Source: Serinus canaria (lineage: Eukaryota; Chordata; Aves; Passeriformes; Fringillidae). From it: a stretch of 64,000 bases of DNA. Within the stretch, counting starts at the first letter, position 1; each line of letters opens with the position of its first letter. Shown here piece after piece: positions 28,588 through 41,700 of the stretch. The notes below the pieces were generated by a model. It was not told the DNA's origin. It saw only the letters and a program-made list of their open reading frames with translations, and made no database searches. A program made the position numbers and the translations under genes. The stretch lies in assembly GCF_022539315.1 (NCBI RefSeq), contig NC_066322.1, positions 17,060,765 to 17,124,764 of the forward strand, read 5' to 3'.

Positions 28588-29211
28588 TTCTACAATCTCT
28601 GAAACACTATTTACTTTGGCCCCCAGTATTTGTTTCCTAACTCTCTTAGAAGAAGAGTGATAAGTAATACAGACCACACTTGCTAAAATTCTGTGGGTTA
28701 CGCCTTTTTCTCTTTTTAAAGTATAAGATAAACAATGAATATATATTTCTCTGGGACCAGTGAGAATGGAAATTGCATTATTCTATGGAAAGATGGCATA
28801 AAAAACTATTGTTTATTGCTGATTTTCAAAATAATTCAAAGAAATCTGGATCCAAGTGTGACTCCTGATGATGTGGATGTTGAAACTTCTTTGCAGATAG
28901 CTGGTTCCTGAGGGAAACATATCGCAGCTGAATGTTTTTATTAAGATTACATTATCAAAAATAAAAATACTTTGGTTTTGGTGACTACTACCCCAGTAAA
29001 AATAGAATATTTGAATTTTTTAAAAATAAATCAGGTGGAAATATACACTGGCCACTAGTTTTAAAATTTCAATAGTCTTGTTACATGAGTACTATCAAAA
29101 TTACAACTTATATGCAATATATGTATTTTTCTCACATTGGGTGTGGTGCACAGCAGACCACAATCAGATTAATTCAACAAACAAAGCCATGTGTGGCAAA
29201 GCCAGCATGCT

Positions 29212-29261
29212 TTTATACATAGATTTAGGAGACTAGATTTATACATGCTTTAGGAGATTAG
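29212..29261. repeat. Imperfect tandem duplication, period about 26
   Basis: tttatacatagatttaggag with actag, and tttatacatgctttaggag with attag, occur back to back with a few substitutions. It lies in a stretch (29,130-29,720) of slightly higher complexity that I could not assign to a repeat family. Confidence 0.8.
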
Positions 29262-29691
29262 AGAAACACAGCTGCCACCAATTTACCAAGCAAGAGGCAG
29301 CACCAAGGCAGGGAGGGCTGAAAACACTTGCTGGAGAGCAGAAAGTCAGACACAGAAGAAAGGTCAAACTATCTAAAGGACATATCCCTACATTTAACCC
29401 AAACCTTGTGTGAATTCTGCCTGAAAGAATCGGCAAACAAATTTCTACAAATGAGTAATCATTTGGGGCCTGCTGTGAGTGCAGGTTTGTGGTGTGTCCT
29501 GGTGAGCTTTCAAATAATCCATTTTGACACATGCCAGCCAGACCACTACAATCCATGGGTTTCTATGGGTTCAAAGAGAAACAAAAAAAGAGACCAGAAT
29601 CACCTTTTGCTTCTAACTCTCCTAGAACAGTTATGTACCCAAACCAATCCATTTCTATGTAGTTTTTTATACAGCATTTATTTTCTGAGCC

Positions 29692-29719
29692 AAGTGTTGA
29701 CAGAAAGCTGTCAACACTT
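29692..29719. repeat. Hairpin, 12-bp exact arms, 4-base loop
   Basis: aagtgttgacag and ctgtcaacactt flank the loop aaag. There is no T-run after it and no gene beside it, so a terminator reading does not apply. Confidence 0.85.
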
Positions 29720-32222
29720 TTGAACTGATGACTTACTTTTAATTGACTTTAGACAGGGAAACTGAAGCGTAAAGTTCACATATCAACAAGGTGAAGAGGA
29801 GCAAACTCTATGAATAACTGTTTGCATGATCAGCCCATAGATGTTTGTTTTGTCTTATTCCTTTACTGGTACACAGGAAGGGCCATGGGAATTCCCAGAC
29901 ACATCCACATCCTTTGGGTTATGCACTTTCCTAGTTAGTTTTATCACTAACAATATGTTGTGCAAATATGTTACGTGGACAGGAAATTGTTATACTGCCA
30001 TTGCTCATGTCAGTTTGACAACTTCAAATTTTAGTAACTAGAAAGAGGGTCAACATCCTTTTTTGAAAATATCTTTCCATTTTTAAGCATGCAATGATTG
30101 CTGCAAAATCTTGCTTCCTCAAACAGCTTCTCAGAGAAGTTTTTACATTCCATGGAGTGTTTTTTGTATCAAGCATTGCCTAATAGTCTTCTCTGCTGTA
30201 ATGAGACACAGTTACTGGGACAAGTGTTGGGAACACCTAGTAGAATGCTAATTCTTTTTTGCTGCATGAATGCTATCAAAGCACAGTAGCTATCCCATGA
30301 CTTTACCCATAATGTGACAGACTAGGAATAGTGTTGTTCTATGGTTTAACCACAAAAGATGAGTAACAGCCCTCAGTTTATGTGCAAAGATTAAAGTAAA
30401 TTAAAACTGCAGCAATATCTAGATATTTACGTACGTTTTGCTTTACATAGGTCTCAGTGTAAGACGGTATCTCATTTTACCTAACACCATGAAAACACTT
30501 TACACAATAAGATTGCTTATAACAAGCATTATGAACAGAGTGATGAATTGTTATTGCAAAAGCAGAAATGTTACTTGAAAAGAAGTCTCGAAAGAAGGCA
30601 ATTCTTTAATCTTAGTTATGGGAAAATGTTAACTCTAGTGATGATGCTACAAGATTAGTTAATATTGATCTTCCTACTATTAAAGGAAAACTGTTTCTTC
30701 TTTCACTTTAAATGATTGATGGAAACATTGACACAAAGTGATTACATATTGTATTAAACTCGATATTGATACTGGAAGTACCAGCAGGCAATGGATGAGA
30801 GCAGAGTAGGGCTGGCCAATGACATGGAGCTCCATGCTTCTGATTTTAGAATCCAGCTGCTCTGCCTAGCTCAACTTCATGCACATGTGCAGGATAAAAT
30901 TTTATATGAAAGTTTGATATATAACATGTAACAATATTCTATATCTTTTCAGATAATGGGATAAAATTAAATATCATGGAAAGAACTTTAGATTTCAGGA
31001 TTCCTCTCTCTGAAAAAGTTGTTCATAATTTTAGATTCCAAGAATTCTTCTTAATAGAGTAGAGATTATTTCTCTAGCTATTTCACATTTAATTAGGTTT
31101 TGCAGAACTGGACCACAATTCTTAGCAAATATTTCAGCTATTGCACTCTTACCCTATAAATAGGTGTGCTTCTAAAGAATGACTGCAGAATTTCTATGAG
31201 TTAGAGATACTCATCTGAGGGAATGCTGATTCAATGTCACTTCAATGGAGATGAATAAACTGTTTATATAAGTCATGCCATCTCACAGTCTGTAACACCA
31301 CCGGTGGCTGCTGGGTCCATTCCACTCGCTGTTGATTTTTCTTCTCATGACTAATTAAGACAAAACATAAATTGAGCAGGTAATTTATGAGAAGTCTCTG
31401 TAAAAAAATGAAGGTAAACCAAAGGTAGTATAAAGAGTAGGTCAGATAAATAACAGACATCTGTGGGCCATTATCTGACTCAATATGACTGGCCACATAC
31501 TGATCTCATAGACGTGCTGTTCAAACATCAGTGTTTGGAGAGCAGATTGATGATTTTTTGACATGGGAGCCTATTGGCACTTAGTACATAGATAATCACC
31601 TTTCCTCCTGCTCTCAACAGGCTGTGCAAAGCGGGGTGTTCAGTATTCCCTTTTCAGGCAATGAAGATATGGATGTCTTTTAACGAGCATTGCAATGGAA
31701 CCTCGGATCCTGTCTAGTTGTATAAAAGTTATGCAGAAACACATTATTGCCCATGAACACCCTTTCTCTGGAACTCTTGACTAAAATAATGATTATTCTC
31801 ATGTAAAGTAATTGGCCACACTGTGCAGTGAGTATAATGAAATCTACAAATGGACTACTAACTTGAGTAGATTCTATGCTGGCTGCCTGTGCTGTTGTTG
31901 GAAGCATTACATTTGAATAAACTAGAGGGTCTAATGCCTTCTCTAAATAAAACTTGTGTTATTTTGATGAGGAAAAAGCAGAATAATATATGCTGCTGCC
32001 CAAGCCTCACTAGACATTGTAGGCTTTGTTTTAAAAAGACAACTAATTAACACGGAGAGAATTGTACTTGCTGTCAAACCTCAGTACAATGAACATCTAG
32101 AGGCAATAAATCCACGAAGTTAGGCTGTTTCCACTAGAGGAATCGGTGGAAAGCAGTGCTCGCAAAGTCCAAAAATAAAAGCTACAGCAAACGGCACTGA
32201 AGCCTCTTAGCAGCTGAGCAAT

Positions 32223-32352
32223 GCGCTGTGCCTGGGTTTGCCAGGAGGAGCTGTAAGGCGCGGCTGCGGCAAAGTGCCGCTGACAGAACTGCCCGAGAGT
32301 GACATCCAGTGGGAGACGAACGGGGCAGCCGCTGCTTCTGCACTCGCGGCAC
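32223..32352. promoter_or_regulatory. Orphan CpG cluster in intergenic DNA
   Basis: About a dozen CpG dinucleotides occur within 130 bases (ggcgcggctgcgg, tgccgctg, gacgaacgg, ctcgcggcac) in otherwise CpG-poor sequence 6.3 kb upstream of SLC44A3. It may be an enhancer, a small unannotated promoter or a remnant insertion. Open frames on both strands are short and unlike any family I recognise. Confidence 0.4.
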
Positions 32353-35300
32353 TAGGAAAGCCCTACAGTCCAAGCTGTCTCTCTGGCCTCAACAACATTA
32401 TTTTTCTCTGGCAAACACTCAGTAGCTGATTCCATTAATGTAAATTGTCCTTACAAGAACTAAACTATCAGTGAAGCATCTTGTGATTTCAGAAAAGACT
32501 TCCCTCTAGTCGTTGTAATGATTATGCTGCTTATCTTAGTGTTGATAAAAACTACATTTCCCTGGTCTCCACCCAACTAATGAAAACATCTCATTGTTTT
32601 CATTCAGAACTAAACCTGACTCTGCAGGTCACAGATATTTCTGCATACTCCGTGTGGTCCAGATTGAAGCCTTTTGCAATACTCTTTGATTTGGGTTCAT
32701 TCTAGGTTATTCCATTCTCTTTGCTGCTCTCAAGAATATCTTTCATCCTTCCTTCCATTTACATAATTTACAGCGCAAGCCAGCCTTTCCCAGCCTTACA
32801 AATCCACAGCTTTCACTTCTCGGTTCCTCTGAAACTCTAGCCGTTTCTTTCCCTGGCTTTTTGAGGGGATGTTTTGAAGAGCAGTGTAACTTGTCTGTTC
32901 TCTGTACTGAGACACTCAGATGCACTGGCATGTCTGCTCTTTAGACCAGAGAGGGACATGAACTGCCCTGAAACACAGAAGTTTTTCCAGTTCAAGCTCT
33001 TTCACCTTCTGCTACCCACACCATTTACTGCTCAGGACCCTGGGCACATTTTAATTCTGATTTCCCACAAGGGTACAGCTCCAGCCTTGTCTGGTAGGTA
33101 ATGTTCCATGTGATCCCGAAACTTTGATTCTCTTTCTCTGTTCTCAAACCTTGAAATGAGTTACCTCTAAAGCTTATTATCAAGTTCAACTCAGCAAACA
33201 CTTTTCTAGGGTCAGGCTGTGCTCTAGCTTGTGTATCGACAGGAATGAAAGGGCTCTTTGTGCAGATGTCTGCATGCTTGTGTGGCAAGTGGAACAAATT
33301 AACTTTGTGGTATTATACTCGTTCCTTGAATGATTCATATGTTTGCTAAATCACAGGAGGGATGGTGGTTTGCAGCAGTAATCTAAAACTATAGAGGCAG
33401 CAAGATGTGTACACTCCATTTTTCTAGACTGCTGGCTAATCTACTCAATAACCATTATCCTGAAATAAAAATAGAGCTTCTCAATGCACTAGAAATATCC
33501 AGAAGAATTTGATTATTAATTTGGTTATTAATTTGTTAAATTCAAGTGAGAAGGCTGAGAAGTAAAACATCTCAAAAATTACTAGAAAAAATATTGCTTT
33601 TTTTATCTTTTTGGAATTTTCATAATTATATTTATAACAAAGTATTTAGAAAGTCCAGCTGTAAATGATCAGCAAACAGATGAGCAAACAGAAAAGCAAG
33701 CATTGAGTATCACAAAAAACCTAACTCATCAGAAAGATTGGACTGTTTAGATGCATTGGACAGAGGTCTGTCAGTGGATCCAGTGGAGCAGTGGCAGTAC
33801 CGGCAGGCTGATCAGAAATCTGGCTGGGAGCTTTGGGTTGATAACCAGGCTTGAGTCTGCCAGGGCACTCTGGCGCTCTCAGGCCAACACTGAGGATATT
33901 TGCTGACAGGAGAGGAAAGGTGATACTCTGTTTGTGAAAGGGAGTGGTGGCAGACCCAGATTCTTTTGATCATTCCCCACAGTCTTAATCTTTTAAGTAC
34001 CTTCAGGACTTGTGCTATGTCTTGTTTATGCCCACACAACTTTCACTGTCTACCCTTTTCTTCTACCCTGGCCAGTTTTATGCCTCCCCATATCAGTTCT
34101 AGCCTCCCTTAGTTCTCAGGGTCCTACTTTTTTCAATCTTGGCCTCCTTTTCTCAGCCATTTCCTCCTATCTCTCAGTCTCATTCACATCCAGCCCCATC
34201 CTTCCCTCATGCATGTCCCTTGCATGCCAGTCCTCCCTCCACCTCCTCTCTCTGGCAGCCATTTCCTTACTGTCCTAGACTTCCATTTCTCTTCTGTTTC
34301 TGCTGTCTTTGCTCAGCCAGTCCCGGCTTTCAGTCTGTTACTGTGGCTCAACAGAGGCATAATGGCCCACTGTCTACAGCCTTAGGTTAAATGCCTTCAT
34401 GATACTGACTTTTTGAATCCCTAATCCTTCCTCAGGAGCAGTCTTTGTCCATTGTGCCTGCTCTCTGTCAGGACAATCACTGATGTGAAGGTGAAACAGT
34501 CAAAGTGCATGACAGGTCAGAAGCACCTGCTTCAGGGCTGCCCAGGCTGTCTCAGCCAGGCCCTGGGTACACCATGCAGGCACAGACTACAGATGCTTTA
34601 GCTATGAAGCTCATCAAGTTGACTGAGCATACACCATGATTTATCAAAGTGGTTTGGGTAAATATGGACAAATTTTCTCAAATATGAGAAAAAGCTAAAA
34701 GCATTTCTTTCCTCTTGTCCATTAAAAATCTCTGATGAAATAATGTGTAATAATTTCTTTACTACTATCCAAGAAGGGATACCATATTGTCTGGTTCTTT
34801 AATTTCATTCTTCAAAATGACTGAATGATATGTGCTGATGTTTTCCAAAAATCTCCAGCACCTGCCATGAGAAATTTCATACTGAATAGTCCAAGAGAGA
34901 TGAGGTCATAAACACCTGCACTTAAAATGCAAACCTGACCAGCAGCCTGAGCATAATAGGAGGCATTATGTTCGGTTTCTGGGTGTTACAGTTCAGGATT
35001 TTCCAAGCATAGCTACCTACAGAAAATAGTGCCTGCCTGCCAAGCTATTGTACATAAGCAAGATCATTTGAGAGCAATGGAAATTATGCTCAGCTGCACC
35101 TTCTTTAATTAGGCAGAAAATGTTTGCTTTTAAGCTGAGTTTCTCAGTTACCATGTCCTGTTATTAAAGTAATTGGTCTCTGTTCCTTGTCTGACCTAGA
35201 ATGGGATACAGATAGGGATAGTCATCTCACTTAACCAGTCTAGCAAGGAGCTGTCATGTTCTCATTTAGCACCTTCCTCTCCCAGTCCACATTCCTGCTC

Positions 35301-37358
35301 CAGTTTTAATCAGGTAAGTTTCTTGGTAAGAAAGTTGAGCCTTGAGTGCAGGCAGCACCAGGAATCATTCTCAAAGAATAAACTACAGTCATAAGAAATA
35401 ATTAGAACTTCCTTGTTAAAGCTTGGAATCAGGAAGCTTGATTTCATGTTTGATTTTTTCTACATATTCTATGTGACTTCATGAAAAACAGAGAGTTGAA
35501 AAATGCCCATGAATTTACACTCCTGCTCATCTCTGTTGCTGATAAACACGTCTGAGGATGGTTAACATGTAAAACATCCTTTAAAAACTACAGATAGACT
35601 CAGTAGTGTAAATGTTAATCTCCCTTGTTGTGGTTCCCCCACTGCAACACACCAAGCAGGTTGAAGGGTTAGAAAATTTAAAAAATGTCTTAAAATTCAA
35701 ATAAATCACTGTGAGTTCCTGGGTACTCCAAGATTGTAAATATTTTTTTTTTCCTTTACAAGAAATGTTATATTCTTGAGAGATCAGTGCAGACTTACAG
35801 ATGAATGTGGATCCTCATGATACCAATCTCCCATGGAAGTGGCTGTAGTTGGATACAAGACTGAAATGAAGATATTTATTTTATAAAGTCAGCATCTTGT
35901 CCATGTAGACCAGGGGACTGAGACCAAAGGCTCCAATGTGGGCTTCTCACCAGAGAGAGAGAGCACAAGCCACCGGCCACTTCTCTGGCCAAGTCATTAG
36001 TGCTGACAAAGAAGGACCACTTCTCTAATCCAATACTCTTTCTCCAGAATTCATTTTCCTCTCATTTCTATTTCAGCACTACAAAATATCACTTCTAAAG
36101 CTCCCTGCTCCTCAATGAGTGCTCGAATGACTCAGCTGCAGAACCAGGCTATATCCTGCGAAAGTGGTAAGACTGAAAACCCAAAATTGATCTTTTGGGC
36201 AATTTTTGGCAGGATTGGACAAATAACAAGTGAGAGTTTTTGGTGTAACACTTTGGATGTGGGTGTTTAAATCTGTTATCCAATCTGAGCCTTGTTCCCT
36301 GGTATTTTCTTCACCTGTAGCATGAGGATCCTCATTTGTGAATATTGGCTCACGTGGTGTGAGGCTCTGTACATCCATCTCAAATGCTGAGCTGGAGCTT
36401 GAAACTGGGAGCCGAGCCCCACCTAGTGACACAGGAAAAAAGAACTCAGCTGCTACTAAGTAGAATAAATGTTTTATTTGATTATGTTTGAAATTCAGGG
36501 GAAAATCTTAGTACAATTAAAATATTTATTTGCTTTTTTAATTTTAAATCCTATTCTAATTGTGAGTTATTTTCTAGCATTTCTAAGATAATTGCTCCTA
36601 GGCTAGCTGAAGAAATAAAATAATTTTGATTGATATTGCTCAGTAAAATCAGGCCTCTACTGATGATTCCAGTTTTTTTTTACATGACCTCCAGTTACCT
36701 GGATTCTAGCGTTTATTAAAAAATATTTGTTCCATTTGCTGTTTTCCTCTATTCACACTAAGAATGGAACACAAAACTTAAAGAGGACATCAAAAAGTGC
36801 CAGACCAACAGCAAAATATTAGCATGTGATGACAGCAAGTCATCAGATTCTAATACAGGCCTTAATTACTGGTATTGTTCTTCAAGATGATTTTTCTTAA
36901 TCAGATAATGATTCTGTCTCAGAATACTTTTTGTCCAGGTTAAAGGTTATTCATAATTTTGGTTAGCTTTCTTGATATAATAAAAAATTATATTATTAAA
37001 AAAAAAAATTAACTCATTTTATAAAAAAAAAAGTTAAGTTTCCTGTGAAATTTTACATTTGTATTTCAAGGGAAAATGACTTCCCACACATTTTTAAAGT
37101 GCAACAGCACAAAGTGAAGAAAAAACTACTATCTCTATTTAGGTTTTGTAAGCACAAAATGCTCCTTCAGTTTTAGAATTTTATTTTAATTTTCATCCAA
37201 ATTCTGAAAACTCCCCAAAATTGATGAATAATGAGCATTAAAAGACAAAATGCTGATAAAGATAAGAACTATGAGCTGGCTGGAAACTAAATGGTTAATA
37301 AATCCATTGTAAGAGTTTTTAGAAATCTTTTCTGCTGTGTTTCTTCAGAACCACTTCT

Positions 37359-37393
37359 TGGGAGGGGGAGGAGGTGGGGGTGGAGGTGTGTGT
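37359..37393. repeat. G-rich tract about 1.2 kb upstream of SLC44A3
   Basis: GGG, GGGGG and GGGGG runs are separated by A or GGAGGT-type spacers and followed by TGTG. This is a quadruplex-prone purine tract upstream of the CpG island. No regulatory role is shown. Confidence 0.75.
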
Positions 37394-38162
37394 AAATTTA
37401 AATCAGAATTGTAGCAGGTTCTGTCAAAACAGTTAAAATGTCAATTTCAGAAACATTGTATGACTTACCCTTTTGGAAAAAATGTAGTTATTTCTAGTCA
37501 GTTTAGAAGGACTCAAATATTCTGGGGCAGAGATTTACTCCTTTTTATAAAAGCCCAGGTTCTCATATTACCTATTTACTTCCATCTATGCTAGTTTGTC
37601 ACCAAGGTTTCATGCTGCATTTTCTCCAGAGAACTGGAATACATTGGCTTTGTTTTGCTTTCTTGTTCTAGACAAGACTAGCCTAGTGCTCTGTCTCCTA
37701 TACAAGATGGACCAGTTCTTAAACAGTTTGGCAAAACAGCTTCCATTTAATTCAATTTTATTTCAATTGCAGATGTTGTGTTACTTCTTAAAGATGATAT
37801 TTATTTGTTCCACTGACTGTCAGGAGGAGGACAAAACCATATTCTTAAGATCCTTCCAATTTGCAATTTTCTCTAGATCATTGAGCTGAATTTTGTGAAC
37901 ATAAAGATAAATCAGCAACAGGGACAGCACAGAGAAAACATGTTACTAAAAGTGGCTAATAATTCCCGCATTCCTCAGTCACCTGAGTTACATGGATTGA
38001 TCTGATTTGGTGTTATTCCTGTTGTTGCAGGTTATTCCTGTGCATGCAAAATGCATATGGACATAGATGATAGTATGTATAGCATAATACAGCACGTCAG
38101 CGTAATGTAACTGTACAGCTACAGCCAAAGAGAAGCTGAAAAGGATCTATGACTGGTTGTGT

Positions 38163-38780
38163 ATCGATAATGCAGCCGAATCAGCCGAACGGGTATCAGC
38201 GTCAGTGGGCTTTACAGGACGAAACAGCCCCCATTTCGTGCTAGCAGTGACAAATCTTCAGCTATTCCCAGAAATAAGCTAATGAAGGGGGAAATATAAA
38301 CCTCCCACCCTGACCGGGGGCCCTGTATATACCTGCGGCTGTGCAAGGAGCTGCCGCAACCCCCGAGCGCCTCTCCCGGGAGAGGAGCGCCCCGGGGCAG
38401 CAATGCCGCTCGCTCCCTCCCGCCGACGCAGCGGCTCCGGGCAGAGCCCGGCCAGAGTGGCGGGCGGAGCTGCCGGAGGTGCTACCGTCCGGCCCGGCCC
38501 GGCCCCGCGGCGCTGGAACCGAGCCCCGCCAGCCTCGCCCCGCCGAGCCGGCTGCGCCCCGGGCCCGCCCGCCGCCCCTGCGGAGCACGGCCCGGCGCGG
38601 CAAGCGCGGCAAGCGCGGCCATGGAGCGGCGCGGGGCCCGGCGGCAGGTGAGCGCGGCCGGAGCGCACCCGGGACAGCGCGGGCACGGAGTGGGCAGTGC
38701 GGGGGGCAGCGCGCCTCGGCACGGCACAGAGCTGCCAGGTGTTCCGCACTGAAGGGGCGAAGTTACGCGCTTGCTGAAAT
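38163..38780 (+). promoter_or_regulatory. SLC44A3: CpG-island promoter of SLC44A3
   Basis: CpG-rich sequence rises from about 38,163, peaks at 38,340-38,720 and contains exon 1. GC-box-like GGGCGG occurs at 38,462 and CCGCCC-type sites at about 38,565-38,577. No convincing TATA box is placed at a defined start, so a TATA-less CpG promoter is likely. The long open frames on both strands here (up to about 155 codons) are products of GC richness, not genes. The transcription start site cannot be fixed from sequence alone. Confidence 0.8.
38621..38647 (+). CDS. SLC44A3: SLC44A3 exon 1, start codon
   Basis: This exon encodes MERRGARRQ, the cytoplasmic N-terminus. The ATG at 38,621 was chosen because it has G at -3 and G at +4 (a strong Kozak context), sits inside the CpG island, and is followed 27 bases later by a good donor (CAG|gtgagc) in phase 0. 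Joined to exon 2 it gives an N-terminus of the same length as the human protein up to the REWRP...YRKC motif. The residues themselves are not conserved, so the start is an inference. The 5' UTR extent and any upstream non-coding exon cannot be seen. Confidence 0.8.
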
Positions 38781-41700
38781 CTCCGCCTTCTGGAACTTGA
38801 GTTAATTTCACAGGAAGTTTGTTCTGTCCATTTCTTGAACTTTTTTTGTTTCTATTTAGGACTCCGGAGATAGTGTTTCTGAACTACGGGAATGGAGACC
38901 AGCCATTTACAGAAAGTGTACGGACGTTCTCTGGCTGCTCCTCTTCTGTCTTTTCTGGGCTGGTTTGGTAAGCATGCACAGTTTGTTTGCTTGTTTCCTG
39001 GAAGGACAAATCAAAATAAGAGTCTGCTGTAAGCAAAAATGAGACTGCTCTCAGAACTAATGAAGCACATTCGTAAATGTTTGTGTATGAGACATGTTTT
39101 TGCCCAGATCCAATCTTTAGTCACAAGTACTAAAAGTAGAAGCACAGATAAAGGCTCTAAAGCTGAAGTTAGAAGGCCGTTGTGCATGTCTGTGTAATCT
39201 GTCTCGAGCACAGCCAATATTCAGCTCATTCAAAGCAGCAGTGGTTAATGTGGGACTGGGGAGCTTTGCTGCAGCCAGCAGTTGGCACATGGCCACAGAG
39301 CTTAGTGATTGCCCTTGGTGTGTGTGAAATGTGACTTGCACCCCATGGGATAGAGGAGAAGCTTGCATCACTGAGTTCTTCAGTAGCTGGAGTGATGGGG
39401 AGATAAGCCTTGGGTAAAGCAGTACTCAGGGCTTCACCAGTTTCACAGAAGAATTGCTACTTCTTGGCACCTGCAAAGGTTCTTTCCAGGGATTGTTTTG
39501 GCCCTCACAGTGTACAGGAGGGTTTAAGCCGCATTCCTGGACAAGGTGTTTCATTTTGACTGAGGATTGCTGCTACTTGTCCAGCAGAAGTACTTAGCTG
39601 CCTCAGGGGTTTACAAGAAGATGATCTACTGGAACTTTGATCTGGCAGCAGAACAACTCAAAGGTCAGGGCAGTGTCACTTAAGTGACACTGCAGAGTGT
39701 GGCTTTCTACAGCTTTCCTGAAATTTCAGGTAATCTTCATTTAAAATATATTTTGTGTTTAGAAATACTTCTGATTACATTCACTAGCAGCTTCAAGGGC
39801 CCATCATGGCAGCAGTTCTATTGTCCAAGTGTGTCTTGAAGGTCACCCTGTAACATGAGGTGCAGTGAGCACATGAAAAATCACCATTTGAGTGATCTTG
39901 CCTAGTGACACACATGAACATCACTAGGAACAGTGTTCAGCACCTTAGTAATGCTTTCCTCTTGTTTTAATTGGGACCTCTCTTCCTTCTCCCGTGTTAT
40001 TCTGTTTAATTTATATATTTTCAACAATAGATGAAGGAAAGCTCTAAGGCAGCAGTAGGGCTAAAGTTGCCCATGTGACTTGCTCTGGCCTTGTGCAGAG
40101 GGGTGAATTTTAGATTTAACTGTTTGCAACCAAAAGGCAAAAATGCATGACCTAAAAAGAGTATTTATTGAATAGGAAGCAAAAGCTATGGTAGCATGCT
40201 TTGACATTTAAAAAATATTTTAATAGATGTTTATAAGTGGCTATGCTGTGGTGGTTGGTGCTGCAGAAAGACTTGTGCTTGGATATGACAGCTTTGGGAA
40301 CATATGTGGTCGGAAGAACACTCCTGTAGAAGGGGCAAATCTTTCTGGATTGGACATGACTAATAAAAAGTAAGTGCATCAGATAATGTATAAATCAATC
40401 AAATGTTTGAGAACTTAGTAAAATACACGTCTTCTAGTTGTCAGTCATATACATCTGTGTAACTATACACTGTTTATTGAAAGGCAAAAAAGTGGAAATA
40501 ATGCAGAAGAGTGGGTGAAATTAAAAAGTTACTATAGAATTTGAAAATGTGCTGCATTGTTATGCTTTATGCAGCTGCCTTCTTAAAGACGGTCTTAAAT
40601 GGGACATCAGCCAAACAGGCAGTCATTCTATATGGCAAATCTTTCTACTTAAGGATGTTACACATTGAAGTTCTCAGTCATTCAACTGACTCCTTTGGAA
40701 AAAGTTTCACTTGCTTTGTAGCACTTTAAAAAAGAAGATTCAGAATTTACACTTATGAAAAACCAAGAAAGCTTGCTTTTTGAGAAGAGGATCTTTTTTT
40801 CTTTCTAGGTATGTGTTCTTTCTGAATTCATGCAGCCTGGAAATACAAGGCCCCAAAATCAGTTCACTCTCCTTGTGCGTGTCAAGTTGTCCACAACAGC
40901 AGCTCAACTCTTTGGAAGATCTACAGAGTTTTGCAAGGAATAATGGTGTGCCACAGGGAATATGAGTACCTCAGTGTATCTGTAGAACAGTTGAGCAGCT
41001 TCCACTTTGTTTTTTTATGGCTCTTACACTAGGGAGTCATTACTTTCCTGAACAGTTCACAGTAACAGAAAATAGAATGTCTTGTTTCTGCTTTATTTCA
41101 AACCCATAGTTTCTAGAAAATGTTACAGCTCTCTTATGCAAATCAGAAACTGTTCATTAATTCCTGCACTGTGCTGAGATTATGTAGCAGAAAACTGACT
41201 GTTGATAATGAACTAGTGAAGTTTGGTGGAGGTGCCAGTCGGTGACCAGAGTTCATATGTTGTTTGTGACTCTTGTCCAACTGGTTCCTTTAAATGTAAT
41301 GAAAATGCTGTCAGAAGTAGCTGTTGTGTGAAAGCAGCTCCTGTTTATTCATATCCAACATGTAAATAAAATAACCTGTAGCCTAAGCCTTATTGTATGG
41401 GATGTATAAAAACTTCAGACCATGTGAATATAATAGCTATTATTGTTGGAGGTCAGTATCCCTTTTTTTAGTTTGTTTTGTTTTGCTGTTTTATTTGACA
41501 GGGAATGCTGTTTAAATTGACAATATTTTTTTAAATTTAATTTTTACTAATCTTAAGTTACTTTTTCCTCTTTCTGGTTTGTTGTTTTTTTTTTTTAGGT
41601 TCTTTCCTTTGTGTTTACAACCTGAACGTTTCCAGTTACACAGTAAATCCAAAGGCAGCTCAGCTGTGTCCCACACTGCCAGTTCCACCAAGGTAAGAAT

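Larger units (their letters stand above)
28588..38162. other. Intergenic region upstream of SLC44A3
   Basis: No supported exon. It contains small repeats near 29.2-29.7 kb, the CpG cluster at 32.3 kb, A-runs near 37.0 kb and the G-rich tract at 37.36 kb. In human the gene upstream of SLC44A3 is F3, and no F3 exon is visible here. Confidence 0.65.

Noticed and set aside
38279..38805. Open frames of up to 156 codons on both strands around the SLC44A3 promoter
   Set aside because: Neither is in the frame of the exon 1 ATG. They overlap each other on opposite strands and reflect CpG-island composition.
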